Assembly (NCBI GenBank): GCA_019843655.1
Contig: JACDQD010000003.1
Location: forward strand, 34,398,224-34,462,223
DNA: 64,000 nucleotides
DNA from: Lethocerus indicus
Lineage: Eukaryota; Arthropoda; Insecta; Hemiptera; Belostomatidae
Reading direction: 5' to 3'
The notes under the pieces were generated by a model. It was not told the DNA's origin. It saw nothing but the letters and a program-made list of their open reading frames with translations, and did no database searches. Shown here one piece after another: positions 11,608-23,500 of this stretch. Both the position numbers and the translations under genes were made by a program. How positions within the stretch are numbered: position 1 is the stretch's first letter; every line of letters begins with the position of its first letter.

Positions 11608-14600
11608 TGTCTCATGAGGTTTTCGAACATGAACCACCCCACCCTCACCGAACCTGAGTGTACGGTTCATCGTACATCTATTGATAGATTTTGAAAAGCG
11701 AACGAAAACTCCGTTAAACCGATAATGGGGAAGAGAATATTTGTACTGTTTCCGATCAATGTCCCGCAGGTTGTCTGGTTCACGGCGCTGTTCCCGTACG
11801 TCGTACTGCTGATACTGCTGATAAGGGGCATCACCCTGCCCGGATCGGCCGACGGCATACGCTACTACCTAAGTCCCAACTTCTCCTCAATCACCAACGC
11901 CGAGGTGAGAACAGTATAGCGTCAGATAAATAAGACAGTTTATACCATCCGAATAACTTTCGGTAGGATCGAGCGATAACGTGGCAACAACCTCGCTTTG
12001 CGTACCCGATCAATATTTATATAATATATATCATTATAGAAAGGTTATTTCCAGAATACTAAGCGATCCCGCCGGAAGTTATTTACCGAAAATATCGACC
12101 CTCCTAAAGGAGATAACAATTATTTCATTGACATCTTGTTATTTTACCATTATTGAACGATATTAATTTTTCAGGGGCACCCGAAAGTAATCAACATTTT
12201 GACGTTGGAATTCATTTTATTTTGCTAAAAAAGAAATTTTAATTATTAATCTACTATATATTCGCCGATATTATCGACAACTCTCCGCCCACTTTTTCGG
12301 AAAATTTTCGATTCCCCTCTTGAAGAACTCCTCAAGACCAAAATACACCTTATCAAATTGTCGATCACTTTTGGGTACACCTGATATTAGGTTGGATAAA
12401 AAATAATCCATTATTCGGTCGCTAGATTGAATTACTTTTGTGATTTAAAACTGTTTCCTGCTCGATCTTTAGTTCTCGTCTCGGTCTACTTGGATTTTTT
12501 TTCTGTCAAATGTTTTATTGACTTTATCAATTCTATTGCCGAACTCAATTCTCCAGGTCTGGGTCGACGCCGCCACTCAAGTTTTCTTCTCTCTGGGACC
12601 CGGTTTCGGCGTCCTCCTCGCCTACGCAAGCTACAACGAATACCACAACAACGTTTACCAGTAGGTCGAAATTTCACACTGCATATCGTAATACGCGCTA
12701 TACTGAATATTGACGATCTTGTACTTAAAACGAAATCAAAATTTTGTTTCTCCAGCAACAAAAATACCGACATTCTATCGTTCAACGTGTAAGTATATTT
12801 ATTTATTCTGACGGTTCTGGGCAAAAGATATATAATGAAAATATATTTTCAACCCCTATTTACTACTCATCAACCCTTCTTCAATCTGTCTAGGAACCGC
12901 GCATTACAAGCTGGGGGAGGGGGGTGAGGCGCCAAATCTCGACGTAACAGAAAAAATTCTGGGAAATAATGTTTATTTATTATTATTGTTCAGATTTTAA
13001 ATTTTCATCCGTCCACGAATCATCATATCACCTCGCCGCCTCAAGAGGAAATGGATTTCGTCACTATCCAGTTCAAGTGTACTCCAGTGCTAGTGCTAGG
13101 ATATCGCCCAGTGTCACTGAACATAATTCTAATATTGTTTACTCGGCGTATTTATACTTTTTGGGGTTTCTCCAGGGACGCCCTGCTCACCTCGGTAATA
13201 AACTCGTGTACCAGTTTCGTGGCCGGATTCGTGATCTTCTCCGTGTTGGGTTACATGGCGCACGTGACCGGGCGGCACATAGCCGAAGTGGCGACCGAAG
13301 GACCCGGCCTAGTGTTCATCGTCTACCCGGCGGCCATAGCCACAATGCCCGGATCCACCTTCTGGGCCCTAATATTCTTCATGATGCTGCTCACCCTGGG
13401 ACTCGACAGTTCGGTGAGACTTCGTTGCCGAAACGATCAAAATTCACCCCCCAAGTAACGGACACGCAGTATACAAAGCCGTATTAGAAACCGACACGGA
13501 CGTACCGTATACGCCGGGTTCCAACGGTACATCCGACATCGCCCTCATCCAGAGATTTCAGTCAAAGTCCTTCGTACCATCCTTAATGCTCCCCGGGTAT
13601 GTTTCAAACCAGACAATCCACCATGACCTCAACATACCGACAGTCCCCTTCCCCTTACCCCTCATCCTAATCCTCTCTTTCGGCCACTCTCCCCTATTAC
13701 CCGCCTCCATTGTCCCCACCGCGATAAAAAATATATAAACACTTATCAGTTGTACTTATAACTGTAAAGTTGATTGTATTGCCCTCCCGTCCTGTTTGAC
13801 GATATTATATAGACAAAAGACTCACCCCAAACCCGACTGAAAAGAACGGACCTAAACCGTAAATTTGGACTGCCAAGACCCCTTTTGGAAAAAGGACATC
13901 AAAACGAACAATAGCCAACAAGATTACGGAATTACGGACATCGCCCGCATCCGGAGATTCCAGTCAAAGGTCCTTCGTACATTCGCCGTCTTCAGTAGCG
14001 GCGTGTGCGGTCGTACGGTTTTGGGGATGTCGTCTCGGTCGGGGGTTGAGTCCATTCGGCAGTATTTTATTTCCAACTAATTAAGGCCGTTACTAAAACG
14101 GACATCGAAATTGACCTCGAGTAACAAACTGACAGTTTAAAAGCGATATTCAAACCGACACGGACATACGCTATAGAGCTGTGGGTTCCACCAGGAGACA
14201 TCCGCGACATCGCTCCTATCCAGAGATTCCAGTCAAAAGTCCTTCTTACGATCCTCAATGCTCCCCGGGTATGTTTCTAACCGCACAATCCACCATGACC
14301 TCTCAACATACCGACAGTCGACGAAGTCGCAAAGTCCCGGTTCCTGAGGGTTCCACTCCCGCCTTTCTCCTCGTCCCAATCCACTCGTTCAGGCCCCTTT
14401 CCTCTGTTCGTTTGATTGGGCAAAAATAAAAAGTAAAAAAAAAAATAGATAACGCAACAACTTGGGAAGAACCTCAGTCACCGGACGGTGGTCGCCCTCC
14501 GCTATTCCGGAACAGTGAATTAGCCCGATGGGCCCCTCCTCGGGTTTTTTTATTCTTAATTTTCCCGATTGTCATATTGTAGAACAATTCAAGTGGCCTC

Positions 14601-17084
14601 CAACGTAATAATTGAGTATATAGATGTATAAATGTGATTTGTGTATATATATACAGAGGGGTCCAAAAAAATGTATCCACTGTTTAACAGTCCATAACTT
14701 GCAAACTAATTGACGGAGTTGTCTCATTTTTGGTAGTGTTATAGTGTTGTAGTTCCGCCATACAAGCGTTGTTCCGTTCTGTCGGCTGACAGTCTTCGGA
14801 TAGTCAGTTTCCTGTTGTGTCAGTTGTGTACCTTGTGTTACTCGAGTAGACGTGGCTGGCGCAAGGCCTTAGAATTGGACGAAAGGAAGGTCAGTTTTGA
14901 ACCGGTATTTTAAGTACGAAAACATTAACGAGGTTCAACGGCAATGGCTAATTTCGCCATCAAACAGAGCCAATATACGACTGGACACGTTGCAGTTGGG
15001 CGGCACCGTTTCTGTTGGATGTTAATGATGACCATTTCGAACACCTACAGTGTGATATCTCTTCAAGTTGGACTTTAAGCTACAATTTCACCGAAAATGA
15101 GACACAACTCCGTCAGTTAGTCTGCAAGTTATGGACTGTTAAACGGTGGATACATATTTTTGGACCCCCTCTGTATACCATGTTTGCGATTAACATAATT
15201 TGTTTTTCTCCCCCCCGCTCCCTTTAACAACTCAGTTCGGTGGGTCCGAAGCCATCATAACGGCTTTGAGCGACGAATTCGCTATAATCGGAAAGAACCG
15301 AGAGATATTCGTCGCCTGTCTGTTCTCCCTCTACTTTCTCGTCGGATTGGCGTCCTGTTCCCAGGTATTTATAATGGAGAATTTTCTTTGTACATATCTC
15401 ATTTTATATATATTTTTTTTTTTCCCCAATTCACAACGGGACATTTTATCAAATTTCAGGGAGGTTTCTACTTCTTCCACCTGTTGGACAGATACGCGGC
15501 CGGCTACTCAATGCTGTTCGCGGTACTGTTCGAATCGATAGCTGTAGCTTGGATTTACGGTAAATAAAATATATTTTTTACCCACCCACCCCCTTCACAC
15601 CCCACCCCCACCCCCCGACGTTGAAACAACTTTTCGATACACGATACGCTGTGTCGAAACGGCGCTAAAGCTTGAGCAAAATCGCTTGAGCAGATTTTGA
15701 TAGGCAGTTGACCGCGAAAACACGAAAGGTAAATTCTCGGAATTTAGGCAATAAAACGGAAAATTTCAGTCAATACATTATTTGCCGGTGAAATTTGATA
15801 TTCACCGAATATTTCCTACGTAGACCGAGGTCATTCGCAATAACGTATACAAATAATAAAATGTTTTTTTTTGTATTTCGTACTAACCATTCAATTTATA
15901 CGACTAATAGATGAAATATCGTATCACATATTACTCGTTACAAACAAGAACCAAATTTAAATGACGCCTTTTGTTCGAGAAATTTAAATTCAATTTTAAG
16001 GTATTTGCCCCCTGCAGTACACTCTCAGCTGTATTCAATAGTCATTAAATTTTATATCCGGTGATTTAAAGAGAACTGTTTTATCAATTTTAAAGGTACC
16101 GAAAGATTCTGCAACGACATCAAGGACATGATCGGATTTACGCCGGGATTTTACTGGCGAATATGTTGGATGTTTCTGGCGCCTCTTTTTCTCATGGTAA
16201 GTAAGTCAATCGATCGAATCAATTAATCGGTAACAATCTCCAGACAAAGTCGACAATTAAATAATTGGGGAATTCACCGACAAGTGGCGTTGTACATTTT
16301 TTTTAAGTGCGGTCAACATTTTGCCACAGAGATAGGCCGTAGATGGTTACGAACGGGCGTATAAGATACATTCGGCTTCGTCGAACTACAGCGATTTGAA
16401 TAAATAATGGCCTTTATTCGGTCATCGTCGGACCTCCTCCACCGGACGTCCAGAGCGTTCCTCGTCTTTCATGAAAAATCCCCCGAACGGAATTTCGCGA
16501 AACGTACTTTTTATGAGCCCCACTCTTCGGTTCACCGTCTTTTAGCTTTTTATACACACACACACAATTCAACTGGTCAATATAATTTTGATACCTAATG
16601 TTTCAGAAAGGACCAAATAATAATAACGTACCGAAGAATTTTATCCGTGCAAAGATCTGTACTTGAAAAATATGTCCAACGCCACTTGTTGCGGTGAAAA
16701 CCGCAATCACTTAGTTGCCGACCCAACAATACACATTAGAACTCTCCAATAGAACAATCTAATATACGTTATTCGTCTCTTAAAACGGTTAAATACGTCT
16801 ATATTACAGTTCATCATCGTCTACGGACTGCTCGGCTACGAGCCACTGACTTACGAGGCGTACGTCTACCCCGGCTGGGCCAACGTACTCGGCTGGCTGA
16901 TAGCCGGCTCCAGCATATTTATGATACCGGCTGTGGCGTTTTACCAAATGGTTATTACACCGGGAACATTCATACAGGTGATTATCTCAACTTTCGTATA
17001 TTAAAAAAAAAGAAAAAAATCTACCAAATTATCTAATGAATAGACTGCAACTGTGGATTCACAATGAAATGATGGGGAATGATG

Positions 17085-17117
<33 letters not shown>

Positions 17118-17207
17118 GTATATACACACACTTATTGTAGTTGTAATAAATATTTTTCTCGAATTTCTATAATAAAATAGCATCTTTTAAGAAATAGGGC
17201 AACGATT

Positions 17208-17288
<81 letters not shown>

Positions 17289-17507
17289 TGAATGAATTTG
17301 AATAACTAGTTTTTAAATAACTCATTTTTATACTGAACAGTAAGGATTTACAATGAAATGATGGGGAATGATTTTCAAATCGTTGCCCTATTTCTTAAAA
17401 GGTGCTATTTTATTATAGAAATTCAAGAAAAATATTTATTACAACTACAATAAGTGTGTGTGTTTGTGTATACACACACACACACACACTTATATTTATT
17501 ATATTAC

Positions 17508-17542
<35 letters not shown>

Positions 17543-17744
17543 TGAATTTGAATAACTAGTTTTTAAATAACTCATTTTTATACTGAACAGTAAGGATTTA
17601 CAATGAAATGATGGGGAATGATTTTCAAATCGTTGCCCTATTTCTTAAAAGATGCTATTTTATTATAGAAATTCGAGAAAAATATTTATTACAACTACAA
17701 TAAGTGTGTGTGTGTATAATATATACACACACACTTATATTTAT

Positions 17745-17795
<51 letters not shown>

Positions 17796-17975
17796 TGAAT
17801 TAGAATAACAGTAAGGATTTACAATGAAATGATGAGGAATGATTTTCAAATCGTTGCCCTATTTCTTAAAAGATGCTATTTTATTATAGAAATTCAAGAA
17901 AAATATTTATTACAACTACAATAAGTGTGCATGTGTATATACATATACACATACACTTATATTTATTATATTATA

Positions 17976-18033
<58 letters not shown>

Positions 18034-18309
18034 TGAAATTGAATAATTAGTTTTTAAATAACTCATTTTTATACTGAACAGTAAGGTGGCCAATAAATGT
18101 TCTATTTGAAATGTTACAATTCATCAAGTGAGTCGTCGATTGAAATATATTATTGAATAAATTCTATATAATTTTAGAGAGTGAAAATTTTAACGACACC
18201 GTGGAGAGACCAGGAAACAGTTCTAACGAGACCGATTTCAATGAACGGTATACAGACCGATGCCACCCAAATAAGGCTGACGAGTCCCGAAGCGACAGAC
18301 GTTGTGTAA
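4688..18309 (+). CDS. DAT: Sodium-dependent dopamine transporter (SLC6 family), 5'-partial, 12 exons
   Basis: Na+/Cl--coupled plasma-membrane carrier that returns dopamine to neurons. Exons: 4688-4822, 10281-10435, 11136-11272, 11362-11498, 11770-11904, 12557-12660, 13176-13413, 15236-15364, 15460-15559, 16096-16196, 16810-16977, 18178-18309 (stop TAA). Every intron is GT-AG and phases agree except at exon 4/5. Visible: [20 protein letters not shown] (TM2), [14 protein letters not shown] (TM3), an extracellular loop 2 with [10 protein letters not shown] cysteines and NET/NIT/NTS glycosylation sites, [10 protein letters not shown] (TM6), GLDSSFGGSEAI (TM8), and a short tail with TTPWRDQE. About 557 residues are present; the N-terminus and TM1 (expected NVWRFPY-type motif) must lie upstream of the window. 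The match is to insect DAT rather than SERT ([15 protein letters not shown]). Exon 4 ends two bases short of frame. Confidence 0.95.
5025..5575. repeat. Family-E repeat copy 1, split by a family-B insertion
   Basis: 5100-5186 plus 5343-5575 match 51670-52100 (CGTCCTCAAACAACACACCGATT, TTTGTAACGTAAAACCGCCTAATATGTG, TGTTACCCTCAATTGGT). A family-B copy occupies 5187-5342. A family-A piece (CTCGCTATCTTCAGCAGTGG) adjoins at 5025-5100. Confidence 0.7.
5187..5342 (-). mobile_element. Family-B mariner-derived element, copy 4, inside a family-E repeat
   Basis: Inverted copy truncated at its left end (starts AAAAGAAACTTTAATTATTAATC), ending TTTTGGGTACACC. Confidence 0.8.
5690..5960. repeat. Unassigned GC-rich insert
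   Basis: GC-rich stretch (GTGAAGTCCGTGAAGGAACC ... GGTGCCTACCGGAGATTTAG) unlike its surroundings, with no long reading frame. Composition suggests an inserted repeat, perhaps a retroelement 3' end, but I cannot assign it. Confidence 0.3.
6105..6330 (-). mobile_element. Family-C miniature element with DUF4817-type transposase N-terminus
   Basis: Inverted ends GGGTGTCCCGAAATTGACGC / complement. The minus strand encodes [19 protein letters not shown], the helix-turn-helix start typical of DUF4817-type mariner-superfamily transposases in arthropods. About 225 bp, non-autonomous. Confidence 0.75.
6733..7460. mobile_element. Family-C long palindrome, about 725 bp
   Basis: The left arm (6733-7065) carries, on the plus strand, a diverged [14 protein letters not shown] start, TGRPKTSP and [13 protein letters not shown] (the DDE-region [10 protein letters not shown] motif); the right arm (7109-7460) is its near-perfect reverse complement. 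A spacer of about 43 bp separates the arms. Outer ends match the family-C ends (GGGACACCC). Confidence 0.85.
8008..8443. mobile_element. Family-A element interrupted by a family-B element
   Basis: Left arm at 8008-8090 (GGTCTATCGCCAGCCCGG ... GTCTTCAGTAGCGG) and right arm at 8330-8443 (CGCCACAGTACAAGTGG ... GCTACTGAAGGTGGCGAACAGCC) are separated by a complete family-B copy. Confidence 0.75.
8112..8322 (+). mobile_element. Family-B mariner-derived element, copy 5, nested in family A
   Basis: Ends TGTGTACCCAAAAGTAATCGAC and TTGGTACCCC; transposase C-terminal remnant as in the other copies. Confidence 0.8.
9095..9182. mobile_element. Family-A left-arm fragment
   Basis: GGTCTTATGCTAGACCGG ... 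GCCATCTTCAGTAGCAGTG. Confidence 0.6.
10052..10235. mobile_element. Family-A degenerate copy
   Basis: GTTTCGGCCGCTCGTCGTCT and, inverted, GCTACTGAATCATGGCG, with an AACAGACAAAGCAATACG-type middle. It ends about 45 bp before DAT exon 2. Confidence 0.6.
11499..11605 (+). repeat. (GA)n microsatellite abutting DAT exon 4
   Basis: About 100 bp of GA/GGGA repeats starting at the donor site of DAT exon 4 (GTGAGGGTGAGAGAGAG). Confidence 0.9.
12173..12383 (-). mobile_element. Family-B mariner-derived element, copy 6, in a DAT intron
   Basis: Inverted, with both ends kept (AGGGGCACCCGAAAGTAATCAA and TTTTGGGTACACCT). Confidence 0.8.
12756..12788 (+). other. Candidate 33-nt cassette microexon in DAT
   Basis: Between DAT exons 6 and 7, a 33-nt segment is bounded by a TTTCTCCAG acceptor and a GTAAGT donor. 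It joins in frame: exon 6 ends CA, exon 7 begins G-GAC, and inclusion would add 11 residues (roughly [10 protein letters not shown] plus junction residues) to the cytoplasmic TM6-TM7 loop after YHNNVY. The splice sites are at least as good as those of the neighbouring constitutive exons. Known DATs have no insertion here, so this may be a decoy. Confidence 0.35.
13496..14400 (+). mobile_element. Jockey-type reverse transcriptase 3' fragments, three pieces
   Basis: Three broken copies of the same segment (13496-13660, 13826-13985, 14085-14400) encode pieces of the terminal RT region of a non-LTR element ([15 protein letters not shown]-like, [12 protein letters not shown]). A related inverted piece is at 35330-35728. 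A family-A scrap (GCCGTCTTCAGTAGCGGCGT) lies at 13987-14010. Confidence 0.7.
14654..15173. mobile_element. Family-D mariner-superfamily element, copy 1 (520 bp)
   Basis: Long inverted ends CAGAGGGGTCCAAAAAAATG / complement (arms about 80 bp), flanked by TA. The plus strand encodes [19 protein letters not shown] and DHFEHL-like remnants, the beginning and end of a DUF4817-type transposase with the middle deleted. Confidence 0.8.
16271..16699. mobile_element. Family-F mariner-derived element, copy 1
   Basis: Ends TTCACCGACAAGTGGCGTTG and the complement CAACGCCACTTGTTGCGGTG. The minus strand carries a diverged N-terminal mariner transposase segment. A second copy is at 32180-32540. Confidence 0.7.
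17046..18085. repeat. Inverted and tandem repeats of about 250 bp with (TA)n cores in the last DAT intron
   Basis: Unit: GAATGAATTTGAATAACTAG ... ATTTACAATGAAATGATGGG ... CAAATCGTTGCCCTATTTCT ... CAACTACAATAAGTGTG plus CA/TG and TA runs. Direct copies start near 17286, 17540, 17792 and 18030. At 17128-17212 the same unit occurs inverted, so a long hairpin is possible. Confidence 0.85.
17214..17285. repeat. (TA)n microsatellite, about 70 bp
   Basis: Uninterrupted TA repeat; similar shorter runs at 17512-17539, 17742-17792 and 17978-18030. Confidence 0.95.
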
Positions 18310-19043
18310 ATTTAGTTCAAAAATATAGTTATTTATTTATTCGTTTCAATTTATAACTCGATTATCATTTAAATCTGTACTTTATTTCTACAATAATAAT
18401 CCTGTTACCACTTTTATAGTTTTATTGTACATAAACTGATGATGGTGTTATTTCAAAACTGAATTAACGGATATTAATATGCGTGCACTTGTATATTCCA
18501 ACTAATGCTTTGGGGGATATTAATGATATATGTATGAATGTATATGTGTGTGTATTGAATCTAGAATATATATATATAGTGAATTGTTATTCATACTTAA
18601 ATATAACTATTACAAACTTTAACGAGGCGCTACGCTTTATTGATGGTAAATTGCTTTATGGTATCTCAAAAAATATATTAAATCGCATGCCTCGATATCG
18701 ATATTTTATCTAGCAAGAATTAAACAATGGATGTTAAACGGTTAAAAATTGTGTGTTGTCATTAAGTAAATAATAGCAAAATTATTAGTGTTCGATTCTA
18801 AAAAATAAAATATAATTATGACGAAAACAAATGTCAGCTTCTTAATGTCTCTACTGTGCTTAAGAAGTACCAATATAATAATGCTTTGTTGCTTTGATTT
18901 CTGTTGCATTGCTCAAATTGAAAGAGATGCAGCAATGATTGCTATATAAGTATTAAATTTATGAATGTCAGCCTACTATTAATTTACGGAACACCATTAA
19001 AGTATAGGGCTGTATTGTCACTGTTGTAGAATTCTAGTGAATA

Positions 19044-19090
<47 letters not shown>

Positions 19091-19560
19091 CATGTATAAG
19101 CAGACTAAATACTATATGTTTGTCCTATAACTGTTAACTATAAGTTAGTATTAAGGAAATATTTTTTAATTATATACAGATTATAAAAAATTGTTAATTA
19201 AGAAATTCGGGCAACCAGTCTAGTATACGAGGGAATATTTAGTTTTATAGTTATTAAAATATATATATATATACTAGGTATAATGATAATAATGATAAAA
19301 ACTTGGGCTCGGCCCGATGCTGTATGGATACAATATTATTTCGGTGTTCATAGGAATTTTAGAATAACCTTTTATATACCTGAGTAGTTATACGATATTA
19401 AGAGTTAATGAAATCCGATTGTAATAACGCATGCGAATGTACAGAATATATTTATACGGAAAAATGCCAATCAGCCATTTGGTAATTTTCTACAAATTTG
19501 TACAAACGACGATGAGTTGTAAGCTTCAGATAAATAAATGTTATATGACCGAATCGAACA
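18310..19560 (+). other. Probable DAT 3' UTR
   Basis: AT-rich sequence following the DAT stop, with no further reading frame of interest and a (TA)n run at about 19047-19084. It ends near an AATAAA at 19533-19538. The extent of the UTR is inferred. Confidence 0.5.
19533..19538 (+). terminator. Poly(A) signal AATAAA, probably of DAT
   Basis: Canonical AATAAA about 1.2 kb after the DAT stop and about 970 bp before the ANKMY2 start. It is the last such signal before the next gene. Confidence 0.45.
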
Positions 19561-20505
19561 ATTTTATTCTTCCTTCTTTTGAAATCGATTAAAAATCTTA
19601 CCTCGGCAGCTGGTGTCATCGCACTTCGAAAGACTCCCCATCAATTAGTGATATTCCTCACCACTTTTTAACACGGGACGGGTACTTTAAATAATAAAAT
19701 AATAAATTAACTGTTAGCATAATTTTTGACTGCGAAGAGACTTCCAAAGCAATTGCAGTTTTGAATCTATTGCAGGTACTGCAACCTGAATAAAACTAAA
19801 AAATTATTGTCAGCAATAATAGTTATAATAGTATGAGAACTTTACAGTGCAGTTAATGATAATTGATTTTTTTTTATTCAAAATAATATATACCATTATG
19901 AAAATTAATAATGGTGGACAATATCTCTAAGTTAGATTTTAAATTCAAAGATGTAATATGCTTCAATGTGTATGAATACATTTGAGTGGGGGGAGTAAAA
20001 AAGATTTTGTTAAGATATTGTTATAAAACCGATCAAATTAAAACTCTAAAATACAAAAAAAACGGTATTTAAAGCGGGTATAATCTGATAACGTGGGCAC
20101 AACGTATAAGTGCATCACTGCAAGGTAGAGATATATCTGTATATTGAGATGATTTCATCTCGAAAAATTTAAATATTGCGAGCGTTATTTTTAAATTTAT
20201 ATAATTCAATAGGTCGGAAAATAGGCGGGATTTATAAAATGCGTAATTTTATTCAGCGAGGGCACGACGTATAATCGGGTCCGTTTATACGTAGTGGACG
20301 TGGGGATGTTTTCGTATGCTGGGTCTGTCTTATCTTGCGGTTCGCCTCTCGTCCCTAGATTTCGCGGTCGGGTTTAGCGGTTTTTTTCCCCGGGTTTTTT
20401 TTCTCTCTCAAGTTCGATCGGCCTCCGAAATCGTCGAGAGCGATCCGTTTTCGGGGAGTATCAATCGAATTCGCCGAAAAACAAGGGTTAATTAACGTTG
20501 GAACG
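19561..20505. other. Intergenic DAT-ANKMY2; contains the ANKMY2 promoter and 5' UTR
   Basis: No coding segment recognised. The last 200 bp are richer in C+G and include pyrimidine tracts (20390-20410), as expected for the promoter and leader of ANKMY2; no TATA box or core element is clear. Confidence 0.4.
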
Positions 20506-23500
20506 ATGGCGCCGCCCGCCAACCAGCTCAGCGAAATCGAAAAGAAAGTTTTCGATTTTGTGAACAGGAACGACGTGAACGGTCTCAAATCGCACATACT
20601 CGAGCACAAATTGGGCCCGGACCTGTGCGACGAAAACGGTATGACGCCGTTGAACCAGGCGGCGTTCAGAGGCTGCAAGGCCATCTGTCAACTGCTGCTC
20701 GATCACGTAGGTATCACCAAAGAAATTATAATCACTCCGACCGCTCAACTGTTATCACACTTCTGGCCAACGTCATTTCTCGCTGATTCACTGTAACAAT
20801 CCCAGCCCGAGAGCGGCCCACGGTTACACCCGATTATTGTCCGATAACTTTACGCCAAGAGCCGTTGTCTGTCGCACAGCGGTGCGTAAACTATTTTCAT
20901 TTTTTCTTTTTAAACAATTAACAATATTAAACAAGACGGTAGGCGTTATTTAGCGCGTTGAATGCCACGTCAGTCATCGGTGACTGACACTGAACTTTCC
21001 GTTCACGCCGTCAGCCACCGGTGACTGACAGCGTAAAGTATGATATTAAACCAAAAAAATTTACATTGTTTTAACTCCACTCAATTTTTATTTAATACGG
21101 GATTTTATTATTAATGTATTGTAAACATTTTTTCGGAAAAGTCTAATGGATTTTATTGAAACGGGGTAAACATAAAAATGGTTGTCCCTCGCAAGTATCA
21201 CAAGATGTTACAACTTGTTTGGTAAAATTTCTCGCTTTTTTCCCGGCCGCACTGTGCCGCATTTTCTTCATACGTTTGAACGCTCGCATCGAGTAAATTT
21301 TAATATGCTAGTAGCGCGCTTCGCATTGCTTGTGCTTAATCGTGTCAAATGATTTCTGGCGCTTCATTTCGTTAGATATCTTAACCCTTTTAAGACTCGA
21401 CGAAACCGGTCGAGCGAAAGAATGAACCGGCAAGAGAGCGAACGGAAGACCGCGAAAGCTACACCATTCTGAACAGTCGCGGACATCAAAACTGGTTAAT
21501 AAATCTATACTTTGCGACTGAACAAGTTTTTTTTTTAATTTTCCTAATCCGTTATTTCGCGTTTAAGTTTGATTTGAAATTTATGGACCCAAAGTTTAGA
21601 GGCGAGAGGAGAATAAGACCGTAATTCTGACCGCCTCACAAAACAGTTATTATTCCCCGACCACTTTTCAAATAAATCTTTGAATTGAAAAATTTCGACT
21701 GTCTTTGTCTTTTTGACGTTTGCAGGGGGCCGATGTGAACTGCAAAAAGCACGAACACGGCTATACGGCGCTACACTTTGCCGCACTTTCCGGTAACGCC
21801 GAGCTGTGCCATCTCCTTTTGGACTACGGCGCCGAAAGCCATCCGGTCAACTCGACCGGCAGGACCCCTGCCCAGATGGCCGCATTTGTAGGTGAGAGAT
21901 CGTCAGTTGTTGTCTAACGTGTACCAGTTTTGTGGTCTGCGAGGGGTTGGAATACCGTAGATTTCGTGGTGTTTCTGTGTCTCCTCTCGCCGGTCTGGTC
22001 TTTTGCTAGACCGGTTTCGGCCGCTTGCCGTCTTCAGTAGCGCTGTGTTAGTCACTTTTGGCACTTTGGCGTAGGTAAATCCCACCCCCGCCCTCAACTC
22101 AAACAAGACAAACAAAATCTCCCAAAAACGCAACAGACAACCACCATAGTACAAGTGAGGATGTCTAAAAAACATCCAAAGTGCCGAAAGGTGACTAACA
22201 CGCTACTGAAGATGGTGAGCAGCTGCGAAACCGGTCCAGCAGAAGACCAAACCATCGAGAGGAGACAGAAACACACGAAATCCACGGTATCTATTGTTGT
22301 ATTCCTGTTAATTAAAACACTATCATCGACATTAGAGCAATTTGCGGCGCAGTGGGCGTAAGTGTATTTGGCATCAAAGCGACTGAAATAGGTAGACCCG
22401 GACCACCGGGGTTTCGGCCGTTCGCCGTCTTCAGTAGCAGTCCGAGTCACTTCGGCTTTCTGTGCGACGCATATAAAACGGTTTTTAAACATTAAGCTTT
22501 CAACGGTAATCAGTCTAAACTGAAAGTTCGAGTAAGGTGAGATGAAAGTCGTGAAAACTGTCGCCGGGCACAAAATATTTCAAATAAATTTACGTGAACT
22601 GCAAAAGACACGAACACATCTGGTTTTTTTAACTGATCTCGGTGTTTTATTTTATCCAGCAGATTGTTAAAATTTGGTTCTCCTGTTGTTGTACAGGAAA
22701 TCGCAACTGTGTCTCTGTTATAAATTACTACCTGCCGAGGTCGGAAATCGATCGCTATACGCTTCCTCAAGGTTTAGCCGATTTCGGAAGACTGCCGCTC
22801 AGTTTTGTACTGCCGTTGTACAAATATGTAATTAACGTAAGTGCTGTTTTATTTCCGCATTAACGATATACGCTCCTCGCATGTTTGTCGCTCCGCTCTT
22901 TTAAATTTCAATTTCGGCCCCCTCCGGCCGTTCGGATATCCACAATTGAATTTTGTAGTAAATACGAACGATAGTTGGTGCTCCCTTTAAAGGCAGAAAT
23001 TAATATTTTTTGAATACAGTCAAGCGGCGATATAGTGTGGAATGCTCGAAGGACGCCCGATCAGTTGTCTGAATTATGATTTCAGCATAACATTCATCCA
23101 GTTCGGCTTGCGTTGAACCTGTCGCCGACGCTGGTCGAAGATTTGAATGTCGTGAAGGGCACTCTGAAATCTCTGTGCAACAAGCAGATGGGACCGGGGG
23201 GCAGTGGCAACGAAGTCATGTCGTTGAAGTTACATTATTTCGCCGGCGTTGTCGGTGAAGTTGCCAAGTGCACGTGAGTCTCGACCAAATCATTCATTCC
23301 CAGGTTCATCTAATATCTGTATACGTATTATCTTCTGTTAGTATCTAACGGACCCTATCGGTCTGTCGTAGATAAAATACATTACATGAAATACATTAAT
23401 TTATAGATTCATTCCCGTGGCCATTTATATCAAAGTTGATACTTAGCCGGCATATTTTGCTAAAAAAAAACGGTACATTTTTATCAATCTGGCAACGTTA

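Noticed and set aside
11312..11617. 101-aa ORF running from DAT exon 4 into a (GA)n repeat
   Set aside because: The RERERER part is intronic microsatellite; only 11362-11498 is exon.
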